From contig OY756963.1 in NCBI GenBank assembly GCA_963580455.1, forward strand, positions 14,155,555 to 14,219,554: a DNA stretch of 64,000 bases, read 5' to 3'. Source of the stretch: Euonymus europaeus. Lineage: Eukaryota > Streptophyta > Magnoliopsida > Celastrales > Celastraceae. Of the stretch, positions 12,701-26,494 are shown piece after piece; position 1 is the stretch's first letter, and the number at the start of each line of letters is the position of its first letter. The notes below the pieces were generated by a model that saw only the letters and a program-made list of their open reading frames with translations, searched no databases and was not told where the DNA came from. A program made the translations under genes and the position numbers.

Positions 12701-15620
12701 TTCTATGTCAAATTTTACGAGTATAAGCTTCCTAGATTATTTCGATGATAAAACACTAACTTTCTATGACAAATGGACAATGTCGTTAAAAGCTTCTCCA
12801 TAGAGAGAGTTGAGCAACTTGGGACCGTCAAAGTTGCTCGGTATACAATTTTTATTGTTCTTCTATGTCCAATTTTATGAGTATAAACTTCCTAGATTAT
12901 TTCGATGTCAAAATCCCAAGTTTCTATGACAAATGAACAAATTTGTTAAAAGCTCCTCCATAGAGAGAGTCGAGCAACTTCGAACCGTCAAAGTTGCTCG
13001 GTCTACAATTTTTATTGTTCTTCTATATTAAATTTTATGAGTATAAACTTCCTAGAATATATTTCGAAGCCAAAATCCAAAGTTTCCATGACAAATAGAC
13101 AAAATTGTTAAAAGCTTCTCCATAGAGAGAGTTAAGCAACGTGGGACCGTCAAAGTTGCTCGGTGTGCACTTTTGAATGCTTTTTCTATGTCAGATTTTA
13201 CGAGTATAAGCTTCCTAGATTATTTTGAGGATAAAACACTAACTTTCTGTGACAAATGGACAAAACCGTTAAAAGCTCCTCCATAGATAGAGTTGAGCAA
13301 CTTCGGACCATCAAAGTTGCTCGGTGTACACTTTTTAATGTTCTTCTATGTCAAATTTTAAGAGTATAAGCTTCCTAGATTATTTCGATGATAAAACACT
13401 AACTTTCTATGACAAATGGACAGTGTCGTTAAAAGCTCCTCCATAGAGAGAGTCGAGCAACTTCGGACCGTCAAAGTTGCTCGGTTTACAATTTTTATTG
13501 TTCTTCTATATTAAATTTTATTAGTATAAACTTCCTAGAATATTTCGATGCCAAAATTCAAAGTTTCCATGGCAAATAGACAAAATTGTTAAAAGCTCCT
13601 CCATAGAGAGAGTTAAGCAACGTCGGACCATCAAAGTTGCTCGGTGTGCACTTTTGAATGTTCTTCTATGTCAGATTTTACGAGTATATGCTTCCTAGAT
13701 TATTTCGGGGACAAAACACTAACTTTCTGTGACAAATGGACAAAACCGTTAAAAGCTCCTCCATAGAGAGGGTTGAGAAACTTCGGACCATCAAAGTTGC
13801 TCGGTGTACACTTTCTAATGTTCTTCCATGTCAAATTTTATGAGTATAAGCTTCCTAGATTATTTCCACGAAAAAACACTAACTTTCTATGACAAACAGA
13901 TAAAATTATTAAAAGCTCCTCCATAGAGAGAGTTGAGCAACTTCGGACCATCAAGGTTGCTCGGTGTACACTTTTTAATGTTCTTTTTTGTCAAATTTTT
14001 CGAGTATAAGCCTCCTAGATTATTTCGCTGCCGAAACCTTAACTTTCTATGACAAATAGACAAAACCGTTAAAAGTTCCTCCATAGAGAGAGTTGAGCAA
14101 CTTCGGACCATCAAAGTTGCTCGGTGTACACTTTTTAATGTTCTTCTATGTCAAATTTTACGAGTATAAGCTTCCCAGATTATTTCGATGATAAAACACT
14201 AACATTCTATGACAAATAGACAGTGTCGTTAAAAGCTCCTCCATAGAGAGAGTTGAGCAACTTGGGACCGTCGAAGTTGCTCGGTGTACACTTTTTATTG
14301 TTCTTTTATGCCAAATTTTATGAGTATAAGCTTCCTAGAATATTTCGATGCCAAAATCCCAAGTTTCTATGACAAATGAAAAAAATTGTTAAAAGCTCCT
14401 CCATAGAGAGCGTTGAGCAACTTCGGACCATCAAAGTTGCTCGGTGTACACTTTTTATTGTTCTTCTATGTCAAATTTTATGAGTATAAGCTTCCTAGAT
14501 TATGTCGATGCCAAAATCCCAAGTTTCTATGACAAATGAACAAAATTGTTAAAAGCTCCTCCATAGAGAGCGTTGAGCAACTTCGGACCATCAAAGTTGC
14601 TCGGTGTACACTTTTAATATTCTTTTATGTGAAATTTTACGAGTATAGGCTTCATAGATTATTTCGATGCCTAAACGTTAACTTTCTATGACAAATAGAC
14701 AAAACCATTAAAAGTTCCTCCATAGAGAGAGTTGAGCAACTTTTGACCATCAAAGTTGCTCGGTGTACACTTTTTAATGTTCTTCTATGTCAAATTTTAT
14801 GAGTATAAGCTTCCTAGATTATTTCGATGTTAAAACACTAACTTTCTATGACAAATGGACAGTGTCGTTAAAAGCTTCTCCATAGAGAGAGTCGAGCAAC
14901 TTCGAACCGTCAAAGTTGCTCGGTCTACAATTTTTATTGTTCTTCTATATTAAATTTTATGAGTATAAACATCCTAGAATATATTTCGAAGCCAAAATCC
15001 AAAGTTTTCAGGACAAATAGACAAAATTGTTAAAAGCTCCTCCAAAGAGAGAGTTAAGCAACGTCGGACCATCAAAGTTTCTCGGTGTGCACTTTTGAAT
15101 GTTCTTCTATGTCAGATTTTATGAGTATAAGCTTCCTAGATTATTTCGAGGATAAAACACTAACTTTCTGTGACAAATGGACAAATCCGTTAAAAGCTCC
15201 TCCATAGAGAGAGTTGTGCAACTTCGGACCATCAAAGTTGCTCGGTGTACATTTTTTAATGTTCTTCTATGTCAAATTTTAAGAGTATAAGCTTCCTATA
15301 TTATTTCGATGATAAAACACTAACTTTCTATGACAAATGGACAGTGTCGTTAAAAGCTCCTCCATAGAGAGAGTCGAGCAACTTCGGACCGTCAAAGTTG
15401 CTCGGTTTACAATTTTTATTGTTCTTCTATATTAAATTTTATTAGTATAAACTTCCTAGAATATTTCGATGCCAAAATCCAAAGTTTCCATGGCAAATGG
15501 ACAAAATTGTTAAAAGCTCCTCCATAGAGAGAGTTAAGCAACGTCGGACCATCAAAGTTGCTCGGTGTGCACTTTTGAATGTTCTTCTATGTCAGATTTT
15601 ACGAGTATATGCTTCCTAGA
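9759..15620. repeat. Higher-order repeat block with ~1,288, 1,925 and 1,922-bp copies
   Basis: A marker monomer with TCGAGCAACTTCGAACCGTC and TAGAATATATTTCGAAGCC (2-bp insertion) occurs at about 9,759, 11,047, 12,972 and 14,894. Spacings are about 1,288, 1,925 and 1,922 bp, or 8, 12 and 12 monomers. A second marker, TTTTATTAGTATAAACTTCC, follows at about 10,302, 11,590, 13,516 and 15,437. Small insertions in AAATTTTACG (6 bp near 10,781 and 4 bp near 12,071) account for part of the departure from multiples of 160. HOR length therefore changed by whole groups of monomers between adjacent copies. Confidence 0.8.
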
Positions 15621-17936
15621 TTATTTCGAGGACAAAACACTAACTTTCTGTGACAAATGGACAAAACCGTTAAAAGTTCCTCCATAGAGAGAGTTGAGCA
15701 ACTTCGGACCATCAAGGTTGCTCGGTGTACACTTTTTAATGTTCTTTTTTGTCAAATTTTTCGAGTATAAGCTTCCTAGATTATTTCGATGCCGAAACCT
15801 TAACTTTCTATGACAAATAGACAAAACTGTTAAAAGTTCCTCCATAGAGAGAGTTGAGCAACTTCGGACCATCAAAGTTGCTCGGTGTACACTTTTTATT
15901 GTTCTTTTATGCAAAATTTTATGAGTATAAGCTTCCTAGATTATTTCGATGCCAAAATCCAAAGTTTCTATGACAAATGAAAAAAATTGTTAAAAGCTCC
16001 TCCATAGAGAGCTTTGAGCAACTTCGGACCATCAAAGTTGCTCGGTGTACACTTTTTAATATTATTTTATGTCAAATTTTTCGAGTATAAGCTTCCTAGA
16101 TTATTTCGATGCCAAAATCCCAAGTTTCTATGACAAATGAACAAAACCGTTAAAAGCTCCTCCATTGAGAGAGTTGAGCAACTTCGGACCATCAAAGTTG
16201 CTCGGTGTACACTTTTTAATTTTCTTTTATGTCAAATTTTTCGAGTATAAGCTTCCTAGATTATTTCGATGCCAAAACGTTAACTTTCTGTGACAAATGG
16301 ACAAAACCGTTAAAAGCTCCTCCATAGAGAGAGTTGAGCAACTTCGGACCATCAAAGTTGCTCGGTGTACACTTTCTAATGTTCTTCCGTGTGAAATTTT
16401 ACGAGTATAAGCTTCCTAGATTATTTCGATGCCAAAATCCCAAATTTCTATGACAAATGAACAAAACTGTTAAAAGCTCCTCCATAGAGAGCGTTGAGCA
16501 ACTTCGGACCATCAAAGTTGCTCGGTGTACACTTTTTAATATTCTTTTATGTCAAATTTTTCGAGTATAAGCTTCCTAGATTATTTCGAGGACAAAACAC
16601 TAACTTTCTGTGACAAATGGACAAAACCGTTAAAAGCTCCTCCATAGAGAGAGTTGAGCAACTTCGGACCATCAAAGTTGCTCGGTGTACACTTTCTAAT
16701 GTTCTTCCGTGTCAAATTTTACGAGTATAAGCTTCCTAGATTATTTCGAGGACAAAACACTAACTTTCTGTGACAAATGGACAAAACCGTTAAAAGCTCC
16801 TCCATAGAGAGAGTTGAGCAACTTCGGACCATCAAAGTTGCTCGGTGTACACTTTTTAATTTTCTTTTATGTCAAATTTTTCGAGTATAAGCTTCCTAGA
16901 TTATTTCGATGCCAAAATGTTAACTTTCTATGACAAATAGACAATACTGTTAAAAGTTCCTCCATAGAGAGAGTTGAGCAACTTCGGACCATCAAAGTTG
17001 CTCGGTGTACACTTTTTAATGTTCTTCTATGTCAAATTTTACGAGTATAAGCTTCCTAGATTATTTCGATGATAAAACACTAACTTTCTATGACAAATGG
17101 ACAGTGTCGTTAAAAGCTCCTCCTTAGAGATTGTTGAGCAACTTGGGACCGTCAAAGTTTCTCGGTTTACACTTTTTATTGTTCTTCTTTGTCAAATTTT
17201 ATGAGTATAAGCTTTCTAGATTATTTTGATGCCAAAATCCCAAGTTTCTATGACAAATGAACAAAATTGTTAAAAGCTCCTCCATAGAGAGCGTTGAGCA
17301 ACTTCGGACCATCAAAGTTGCTCGGTGTACATTTTTTAATGTTCTTTTATGTAAAAATTTTCGAGTATAAGCTTCCTAGATTATTTCGATGCTAAAACCT
17401 TAACTTTCTATGACAAAGAGACAAAACCGTTAAAAGTTCCTCCATAGAGAGAGTTGAGCAACTTCGGACCATCAAAGTTGCTCGGTGTACACATTTTAAT
17501 GTTCTTCTATGTCAAATTTTACGAGTATATGCTTCCTAGATTATTTCGATGATAAAACAATAACTTTTTATGACAAATGGACAGTGTCGTTAAAAGCTCC
17601 TCCATGGAGAGAGTTGAGCAACTTGGGACCGTGAAAGTTGCTCGGTGTACACTTTTTATTGTTCTTCTATGTCAAATTTTTTAAGTATAAGCTTCCTAGA
17701 TTATTTCAATTCCAAAATCCCACGTTTCTATGACAAATGAACAAAATTGTTAAAAGCTCCCCCATAGAGAGCGTTGAGCAACTTCGGACCATCAAAGTTG
17801 CTCGGTCTACAATTTTTATTGTTCTCCTATGTCAAATTTTATGAGTATAAGCTTCCTAGATTATTTCGATGCGAAAATCAAAAGTTTCTATGACCAATAG
17901 ACAAAATAGTTAAAAAGCTCCTCCATAGAGAGAGTT

Positions 17937-18096
17937 CAGCAACGTCGGAGCTTCAAAGTGGCTCGCTGTACAGTTTTTAATGTTCTTTTATGTCAAATTG
18001 TACGAATATAAGGTTCTTTGAATATTTCGATGCCAAAACACTAACTTTCTGTGACAAATGGACAAAACCGTTAAAAGCTCCTCCATAGAGAGAGTT
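17937..18096. repeat. Marker monomer type M (weak dyad), representative copy
   Basis: This monomer type has CAGCAACGTCGGAGCTTCAA followed by AGTGGCTCGCTG, then AAATTGTACGA and ATAAGGTTCTTTGA in place of ATAAGCTTCCTAGA, so the HindIII site is lost. Pairing its dyad arms leaves three mismatches out of nine. The GG of ATAAGG lies at 18,012 here, and later copies have it at 21,373, 22,814, 26,495, 27,776, 28,896, 30,497, 31,934, 33,371, 34,808, 36,238, 37,359, 38,957, 40,558, 41,679, 42,799, 43,920, 44,881, 46,000, 48,229, 49,824, 50,536, 52,131, 53,092, 55,321, 56,916, 57,628, 59,223, 60,184, 61,622 and 62,742. An early relative is at 8,234. It punctuates nearly every HOR from 18 kb onward. Confidence 0.85.
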
Positions 18097-20160
18097 GAGC
18101 AACTTCGGACCATAAAAGTTGCTCGGTGTACACTTTCTAATGTTCTTCCGTGTCAAATTTTACGAGTATAAGCTTCCTAGATTATTTCGAGGACAAAACA
18201 CTAACTTTCTATGACAAATAGATAAAATTATTAAAAGCTCCTCCATAGAGAGAGTTGAGCAACTTCGGACCATCAAGGTTGCTCGGTGTACACTTTTTAA
18301 TTTTCTTTTTTGTCAAATTTTTCGAGTATAAGCTTCCTAGATTATTTCGATGCCGAAACCTTAACTTTCTATGACAAATAGACAAAACCGTTAAAAGTTC
18401 CTCCATAGAGAGAGTTGAGCAACTTCGGACCATCAAAGTTGCTCGGTGTACACTTTTTATTGTTCTTTTATGCAAAATTTTATGAGTATAAGCTTCCTAG
18501 ATTATTTCGATGCCAAAATCCCAAATTTCTATGACAAATGAAAAAAATTGTTAAAAGCTCCTCCATAGAGAGCTTTGAGCAACTTCGGACCATCAAAGTT
18601 GCTCGGTGTACACTTTTTAATATTCTTTTATGTCAAATTTTTCGAGTATAAGCTTCCTAGATTATTTCGATGCCAAAATCCCAAGTTTCTATGACAAATG
18701 AACAAAACCGTTAAAAGCTCCTCCATAGAGAGAGTTGAGCAACTTCGGACTATCAAAGTTGCTCGGTGTACACTTTTTAATTTTCTTTTATGTCAAATTT
18801 TTCGAGTATAAGCTTCCTAGATTATTTCGATGCCAAAACGTTAACTTTCTGTGACAAATGGACAAAACCATTAAAAGCTCCTCCATAGAGAGAGTTGAGC
18901 AACTTCGGACCATCAAAGTTGCTCGGTGTACACTTTCTAATGTTCTTCCATGTGAAATTTTACGAGTATAAGCTTCCTAGATTATTTCGATGCCAAAATC
19001 CCAAATTTCTATGACAAATGAACAAAACTGTTAAAAACTCCTCCATAGAGAGCGTTGAGCAACTTCGGACCATCAAAGTTGCTCGGTGTACACTTTTTAA
19101 TATTCTTTTATGTCAAATTTTTCGAGTATAAGCTTCCTAGATTATTTCGAGGACAAAACACTAACTTTCTGTGACAAATGGACAAAACCGTTAAAAGCTC
19201 GTCCATAGAGAGAGTTGAGCAACTTCGGACCATAAAAGTTGCTCGGTGTACACTTTCTAATGTTCTTCCGTGTCAAATTTTACGAGTATAAGCTTCCTAG
19301 ATTATTTCGAGGACAAAACACTAACTTTCTATGACAAATAGATAAAATTATTAAAAGCACCTCCATAGAGAGAGTTGAGCAACTTCGGACCATCAAGGTT
19401 GCTCGGTGTACACTTTTTAATTTTCTTTTTTGTCAAATTTTTCGAGTATAAGCTTCCTAGATTATTTCGATGCCGAAACCTTAACTTTCTATGACAAATA
19501 GACAAAACCGTTAAAAGTTCCTCCATAGAGAGAGTTGAGCAACTTCGGACCATCAAAGTTGCTCGGTGTACACTTTTTATTGTTCTTTTATGCAAAATTT
19601 TATGAGTATAAGCTTCCTAGATTATTTCGATGCCAAAATCCCAAGTTTCTATGACAAATGAAAAAAATTGTTAAAAGCTCCTCCATAGAGAGCTTTGAGC
19701 AACTTCGGACCATCAAAGTTGCTCGGTGTACACTTTTTAATATTCTTTTATGTCAAATTTTTCGAGTATAAGCTTCCTAGATTATTTCGATGCCAAAATT
19801 CCAAGTTTCTATGACAAATGAACAAAACCGTTAAAAGCTCTTCCATAGAGAGAGTTGAGCAACTTCGGACCATCAAAGTTGCTCCGTGTACACTTTTTAA
19901 TTTTCTTTTATGTCAAATTTTTCGAGTATAAGCTTCCTAGATTATTTCGATGCCAAAACGTTAACTTTCTGTGACAAATGGACAAAACCGTTAAAAGCTC
20001 CTCCATAGAGAGAGTTGAGCAACTTCGGACTATCAAAGTTGCTCGGTGTACACTTTCTAATGTTCTTCCGTGTCAAATTTTACGAGTATAAGCTTCCTAG
20101 ATTATTTCGAGGACAAAACACTAACTTTCTGTGACAAATGGACAAAACCGTTAAAAGCTC

Positions 20161-22813
20161 CTCCATAGAGAGAGTTGAGCAACTTCGGACCATCAAAGTT
20201 GCTCGGTGTACACTTTTTAATTTTCTTTTATGTCAAATTTTTCGAGTATAAGCTTCCTAGATTATTTCGATGCCAAAACGTTAACTTTCTATGACAAATA
20301 GACAATACTGTTAAAAGTTCCTCCATAGAGAGAGTTGAGCAACTTCGGACCATCAAAGTTGCTCGGTGTACACTTTTTAATGTTCTTCTATGTCAAATTT
20401 TACGAGTATAAGCTTCCTAGATTATTTCGATGATAAAACACTAACTTTCTATGACAAATGGACAGTGTCGTTAAAAGCTCCTCCATAGAGAGAGTTGAGC
20501 AACTTGGGACCGTCAAAGTTTCTCGGTTTACACTTTTTATTGTTCTTCTATGTCAAATTTTATGAGTATAAGCTTTCTAGATTATTTTGATGCCAAAATC
20601 CCAAGTTTCTATGACAAATGAACAAAATTGTTAAAAGCTCCTCCATAGAGAGCGTTGAGCAACTTCGGACCATCAAAGTTGCTCGGTGTACATTTTTTAA
20701 TGTTCTTTTATGTAAAAAATTTCGAGTATAAGCTTCCTAGATTATTTCGATGCCAAAACCTTAACTTTCTATGACAAAGAGACAAAACCGTTAAAAGTTC
20801 CTCCATAGAGAGAGTTGAGCAACTTCGGACCATCAAAGTTGCTCGGTGTACACATTTTAATGTTCTTCTATGTCAAATTTTACGAGTATAAGCTTCCTAG
20901 ATTATTTCGATGATAAAACAATAACTTTCTATGACAAATGGACAGTGTCGTTAAAAGCTCCTCCATAGAGAGAGTTGAGCAACTTGGGACCGTGAAAGTT
21001 GCTCGGTGTACACTTTTTATTGTTCTTCTATGTCAAATTTTTTGAGTATAAGCTTCCTAGATTATTTCAATTCCAAAATCCCACGTTTCTATGACAAATG
21101 AACAAAATTGTTAAAAGCTCCTCCATAGAGAGCGTTGAGCAACTTCGGACCATCAAAGTTGCTCGGTCTACAATTTTTATTGTTCTCCTATGTCAAATTT
21201 TATTAGTATAAGCTTCCTAGATTATTTCGATGCGAAAATCCAAAGTTTCTATGACCAATGGACAAAATAGTTAAAAAGCTCCTCCATAGAGAGAGTTCAG
21301 CAACGTCGGAGCTTCAAAGTGGCTCGCTGTACAGTTTTTAATGTTCTTTTATGTCAAATTGTACGAATATAAGGTTCTTTGAATATTTCGATGCCAAAAC
21401 ACTAACTTTCTGTGACAAATGGACAAAACCGTTAAAAGCTCCTCCATAGAGAGAGTTGAGCAACCTCGGACCATAAAAGTTGCTCGGTGTACACTTTCTA
21501 ATGTTCTTCCGTGTCAAATTTTACGAGTATAAGCTTCCTAGATTATTTCGAGGACAAAACACTAACTTTCTGTGACAAATGGACAAAACCGTTAAAAGCT
21601 CCTCCATAGAGAGAGTTGAGCAACTTCGGACCATCAAAGTTGCTCGGTGTACACTTTTTAATTTTCTTTTATGTCAAATTTTTCGAGTATAAGCTTCCTA
21701 GATTATTTCGATGCCAAAACGTTAACTTTCTATGACAAATAGACAATACTGTTAAAAGTTCCTCCATAGAGAGAGTTGAGCAACTTCGGACCATCAAAGT
21801 TGCTCGGTGTACACTTTTTAATGTTCTTCTATGTCAAATTTTACGAGTATAAGCTTCCTAGATTATTTCGATGATAAAACAATAACTTTCTATGACAAAT
21901 GGACAGTGTCGTTAAAAGCTCCTCCATAGAGAGAGTTGAGCAACTTGGGACCGTCAAAGTTTCTCGGTTTACACTTTTTATTGTTCTTCTATGTCAAATT
22001 TTATGAGTATAAGCTTTCTAGATTATTTTGATGCCAAAATCCCAAGTTTCTATGACAAATGAACAAAATTGTTAAAAGCTCCTCCATAGAGAGCGTTGAG
22101 CAACTTCGGACCATCAAAGTTGCTCGGTGTACATTTTTTAATGTTCTTTTATGTAAAAAATTTCGAGTATAAGCTTCCTAGATTATTTCGATGCCAAAAC
22201 CTTAACTTTCTATGACAAAGAGACAAAACCGTTAAAAGTTCCTCCATAGAGAGAGTTGAGCAACTTCGGACCATCAAAGTTGCTCGGTGTACACATTTTA
22301 ATGTTCTTCTATGTCAAATTTTACGAGTATAAGCTTCCTAGATTATTTCGATGATAAAACAATAACTTTCTATGACAAATGGACAGTGTCGTTTAAAGCC
22401 CCTCCATAGAGAGAGTTGAGCAACTTGGGACCGTGAAAGTTGCTCAGTGTACACTTTTTATTGTTCTTCTATGTCAAATTTTTTGAGTATAAGCTTCCTA
22501 GATTATTTCAATTCCAAAATCCCACGTTTCTATGACAAATGAACAAAATTGTTAAAAGCTCCTCCATAGAGAGCGTTGAGCAACTTCGGACCATCAAAGT
22601 TGCTCGGTCTACAATTTTTATTGTTCTCCTATGTCAAATTTTATGAGTATAAGCTTCCTAGATTATTTCGATGCGAAAATCCAAAGTTTCTATGACCAAT
22701 GGACAAAATAGTTAAAAAGCTCCTCCATAGAGAGAGTTCAGCAACGTCGGAGCTTCAAAGTGGCTCGCTGTACAGTTTTTAATGTTCTTTTATGTCAAAT
22801 TGTACGAATATAA
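20161..22813. repeat. Tandem 9-mer module P, period 1,441 bp
   Basis: The segment from about 20,161 to 21,372 is repeated at 21,602 to 22,813 with an offset of 1,440-1,441 bp. Private variants match in order: GACAATACTG, TTTCTCGGTTTACAC, TATGTAAAAAATTTCGAG, TTATTTCAATTCCAAAATCCC and the marker monomer with TACGAATATAAGG. A related copy lies upstream at about 16.8-18.0 kb. Confidence 0.8.
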
Positions 22814-25800
22814 GGTTCTTTGAATATTTCGATGCCAAAACACTAACTTTCTGTGACAAATGGACAAAACCGTTAAAAGCTCCTCCATAGAGAGAGTTGA
22901 GCAACTTCGGACCATAAAAGTTGCTCGGTGTACACTTTCTAATGTTCTTCCGTGTCAAATTTTACGAGTATAAGCTTCCTAGATTATTTCGAGGACAAAA
23001 CACTAACTTTCTATGACAAATAGATAAAATTATTAAAAGCACCTCCATAGAGAGAGTTGAGCAACTTCGGACCATCAAGGTTGCTCGGTGTACACTTTTT
23101 AATTTTCTTTTTTGTCAAATTTTTCGAGTATAAGCTTCCTAGATTATTTCGATGCCGAAACCTTAACTTTCTATGACAAATAGACAAAACCGTTAAAAGT
23201 TCCTCCATAGAGAGAGTTGAGCAACTTCGGACCATCAAAGTTGCTCGGTGTACACTTTTTATTGTTCTTTTATGCAAAATTTTATGAGTATAAGCTTCCT
23301 AGATTATTTCGATGCCAAAATCCCAAGTTTCTATGACAAATGAAAAAAATTGTTAAAAGCTCCTCCATAGAGAGCTTTGAGCAACTTCGGACCATCAAAG
23401 TTGCTCGGTGTACACTTTTTAATATTCTTTTATGTCAAATTTTTCGAGTATAAGCTTCCTAGATTATTTCGATGCCAAAATCCCAAGTTTCTATGACAAA
23501 TGAACAAAACCGTTAAAAGCTCCTCCATAGAGAGAGTTGAGCAACTTCGGACCATCAAAGTTGCTCCGTGTACACTTTTTAATTTTCTTTTATGTCAAAT
23601 TTTTCGAGTATAAGCTTCCTAGATTATTTCGATGCCAAAACGTTAACTTTCTGTGACAAATGGACAAAACCGTTAAAAGCTCCTCCATAGAGAGAGTTGA
23701 GCAACTTCGGACCATCAAAGTTGCTCGGTGTACACTTTCTAATGTTCTTCCATGTGAAATTTTACGAGTATAAGCTTCCTAGATTATTTCGATGCCAAAA
23801 TCCCAAATTTCTATGACAAATGAACAAAACTGTTAAAAGCTCCTCCATAGAGAGCGTTGAGCAACTTCGGACCATCAAAGTTGCTCGGTGTACACTTTTT
23901 AATATTCTTTTATGTCAAATTTTTCGAGTATAAGCTTCCTAGATTATTTTGAGGACAAAACACTAACTTTCTGTGACAAATGGACAAAACCGTTAAAAGC
24001 TCCTCCATAGAGAGAGTTGAGCAACTTCGGACCATCAAAGTTGCTCGGTGTACACTTTCTAATGTTCTTCCGTGTCAAATTTTACGAGTATAAGCTTCCT
24101 AGATTATTTCCACGACAAAACACTAACTTTCTATGACAAATAGATAAAATTATTAAAAGCTCCTCCATAGAGAGAGTTGAGCAACTTCGGACCATCAAGG
24201 TTGCTCGGTGTACACTTTTTAATGTTCTTTTTTGTCAAATTTTTCGAGTATAAGCTTCCTAGATTATTTCGATGCCGAAACCTTAACTTTCTATGACAAA
24301 TAGACAAAACCGTTAAAAGTTCCTCCATAGAGAGAGTTGAGCAACTTCGGACCATCAAAGTTGCTCGGTGTACACTTTTTATTGTTCTTTTATGCAAAAT
24401 TTTATGAGTATAAGCTTCCTAGATTATTTCGATGCCAAAATCCCAAGTTTCTATGACAAATGAAAAAAATTGTTAAAAGCTCCTCCATAGAGAGCTTCGA
24501 GCAACTTCGGACCATCAAAGTTGCTCGGTGTACACTTTTTAATATTCTTTTATGTCAAATTTTTCGAGTATAAGCTTCCTAGATTATTTCGATGCCAAAA
24601 TCCCAAGTTTCTATGACAAATGAACAAAACTGTTAAAAGCTCCTCCATAGAGAGAGTTGAGCAACTTCGGACCATCAAAGTTGCTCAGTGTACACTTTCT
24701 AATGTTCTTCCATGTCAAATTTTGTGAGTATAAGCTTCCTAGATTATTTCCACGACAAAACACTAACTTTCTATGAAAAATAGATAAAATTATTAAAAGC
24801 TCCTCCATAGAGAGAGTTGAGCAACTTCGGACCATCAAGGTTGCTCGGTGTACACTTTTTAATGTTCTTTTTTGTCAAATTTTTAGAGTATAAGCTTCCT
24901 AGATTATTTCGATGCCGAAACCTTAACTTTCTATGACAAATAGACAAAACCGTTAAAAGTTCCTCCATAGAGAGAGTTGAGCAACTTCGAACCATCAAAG
25001 TTGCTCGGTGTACACTTTTTATTGTTCTTTTATGCAAAATTTTATGAGTATAAGCTTCCTAGATTATTTCGATGACAAAATCCCAAGTTTCTATGATAAA
25101 TGAAAAAAATTGTTAAATGCTCCTCCATAGAGGGCTTTGAGCAACTTCGGACCATCAAAGTTGCTCGGTGTATACTTTTTAATATTCTTTTATGTCAAAT
25201 TTTTCGAGTATAAGCTTCCCAGATTTTTTCGATGCCAAAATCCCAAGTTTCTATGACAAATGAACAAAACCGTTAAAAGCTCCTCCATAGAGAGAGTTGA
25301 GCAACTTCGGACCATCAAAGTTGCTCGGTGTACACTTCTTAATGTTCTTTTATGTCAAATTTTTCGAGTATAAGCTTCCTAGATTATTTCGATGCCAAAA
25401 CGTTAACTTTCTATGACAAATAGACAATACTGTTAAAAGTTCCTCCATAGAGAGAGTTGAGCAACTTCGGACCATGAAAGTTGCTCGGTGTACACTTCTT
25501 AATGTTCTTCTATGTCAAATTTTACGAGTATAAGCTTCCTAGATTATTTCGATGATAAAACACTAACTTTCTATGACAAATGGACAGTGTCGTTAAAAAC
25601 TCCTCCATAGAGAGAGTTGAGCAACTTGGGACCGTCAAAGTTTCTCGGTTTACACTTTTTATTGTTCTTCTATGTCAAATTTTATGAGTATAAGCTTTCT
25701 AGATTATTTTGATGCCAAAATCCCAAGTTTCTATGACAAATGAACAGAATTGTTAAAAGCTCCTCCATAGAGAGCGTTGAGCAACTTCGGACCATCAAAG

Positions 25801-26494
25801 TTGCTCGGTGTACATTTTTTAATGTTCTCTTATGTAAAAATTTTCGAGTATAAGCTTCCTAGATTATTTCGATGCCAAAACCTTAACTTTCTATGACAAA
25901 GAGACAAAACCGTTAAAAGTTCCTCCATAGAGAGAGTTGAGCAACTTCGGACCATCAAAGTTGCTCGGTGTACACATTTTAATGTTCTTCTATGTCAAAT
26001 TTTACGAGTATAAGCTTCCTAGATTATTTCGATGATAAAACAATAACTTTCTATGACAAATGGACAGTGTCGTTAAAAGCTCCTCCATAGAGAGAGTTGA
26101 GCAACTTGGGACCGTCAAAGTTGCTCGGTGTACACTTTTTATTGTTCTTCTATGTCAAATTTTTTGAGTATAAGCTTCCTAGATTATTTCAATTCCAAAA
26201 TCCCACGTTTCTATGACAAATGAACAAAATTGTTAAAAGCTCCTCCATAGAGAGCGTTGAGCAACTTCGGACCATCAAAGTTGCTCGGTCTACAATTTTT
26301 ATTGTTCTTCTATGTCAAATTTTATGAGTATAAGCTTCCAAGATTATTTCGATGCGAAAATCCAAAGTTTCTATGACCAATGGACAAAATAGTTAAAAAG
26401 CTCCTCCATAGAGAGAGTTCAGCAACGTCGGAGCTTCAAAGTGGCTCGCTGTCCAGTTTTTAATGTTCTTCTATGTCAAATTGTACGAATATAA

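Larger units (their letters stand above)
15621..26494. repeat. Mosaic of two HOR modules (1,120-bp and 1,441-bp periods)
   Basis: Module P carries GACAATACTGTTAAAAG (about 16,942, 20,302, 21,742, 25,422) and ends in a marker monomer with AAGGTTCTTTGAATATTTCG (18,012, 21,373, 22,814, 26,495). Module Q carries CATCAAGGTTGCTCGG with CCGAAACCTTAAC and repeats at 1,120 bp (7 monomers), for example around 18,209 and 19,329. The block 18.0-19.8 kb matches 22.8-24.6 kb at an offset of 4,802 bp. An extra ~640-bp piece lies at about 24.64-25.28 kb. The order reads approximately P Q Q P P Q Q P. Repeated 88-codon minus-strand frames in Q are by-products of this copying. Confidence 0.8.

Noticed and set aside
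18209..24397. Four near-identical 88-codon minus-strand frames (18,209, 19,329, 23,011, 24,131), as if a conserved gene family
   Set aside because: The DNA around them is equally conserved in all frames because the HOR modules were copied. There is no sign of coding constraint.
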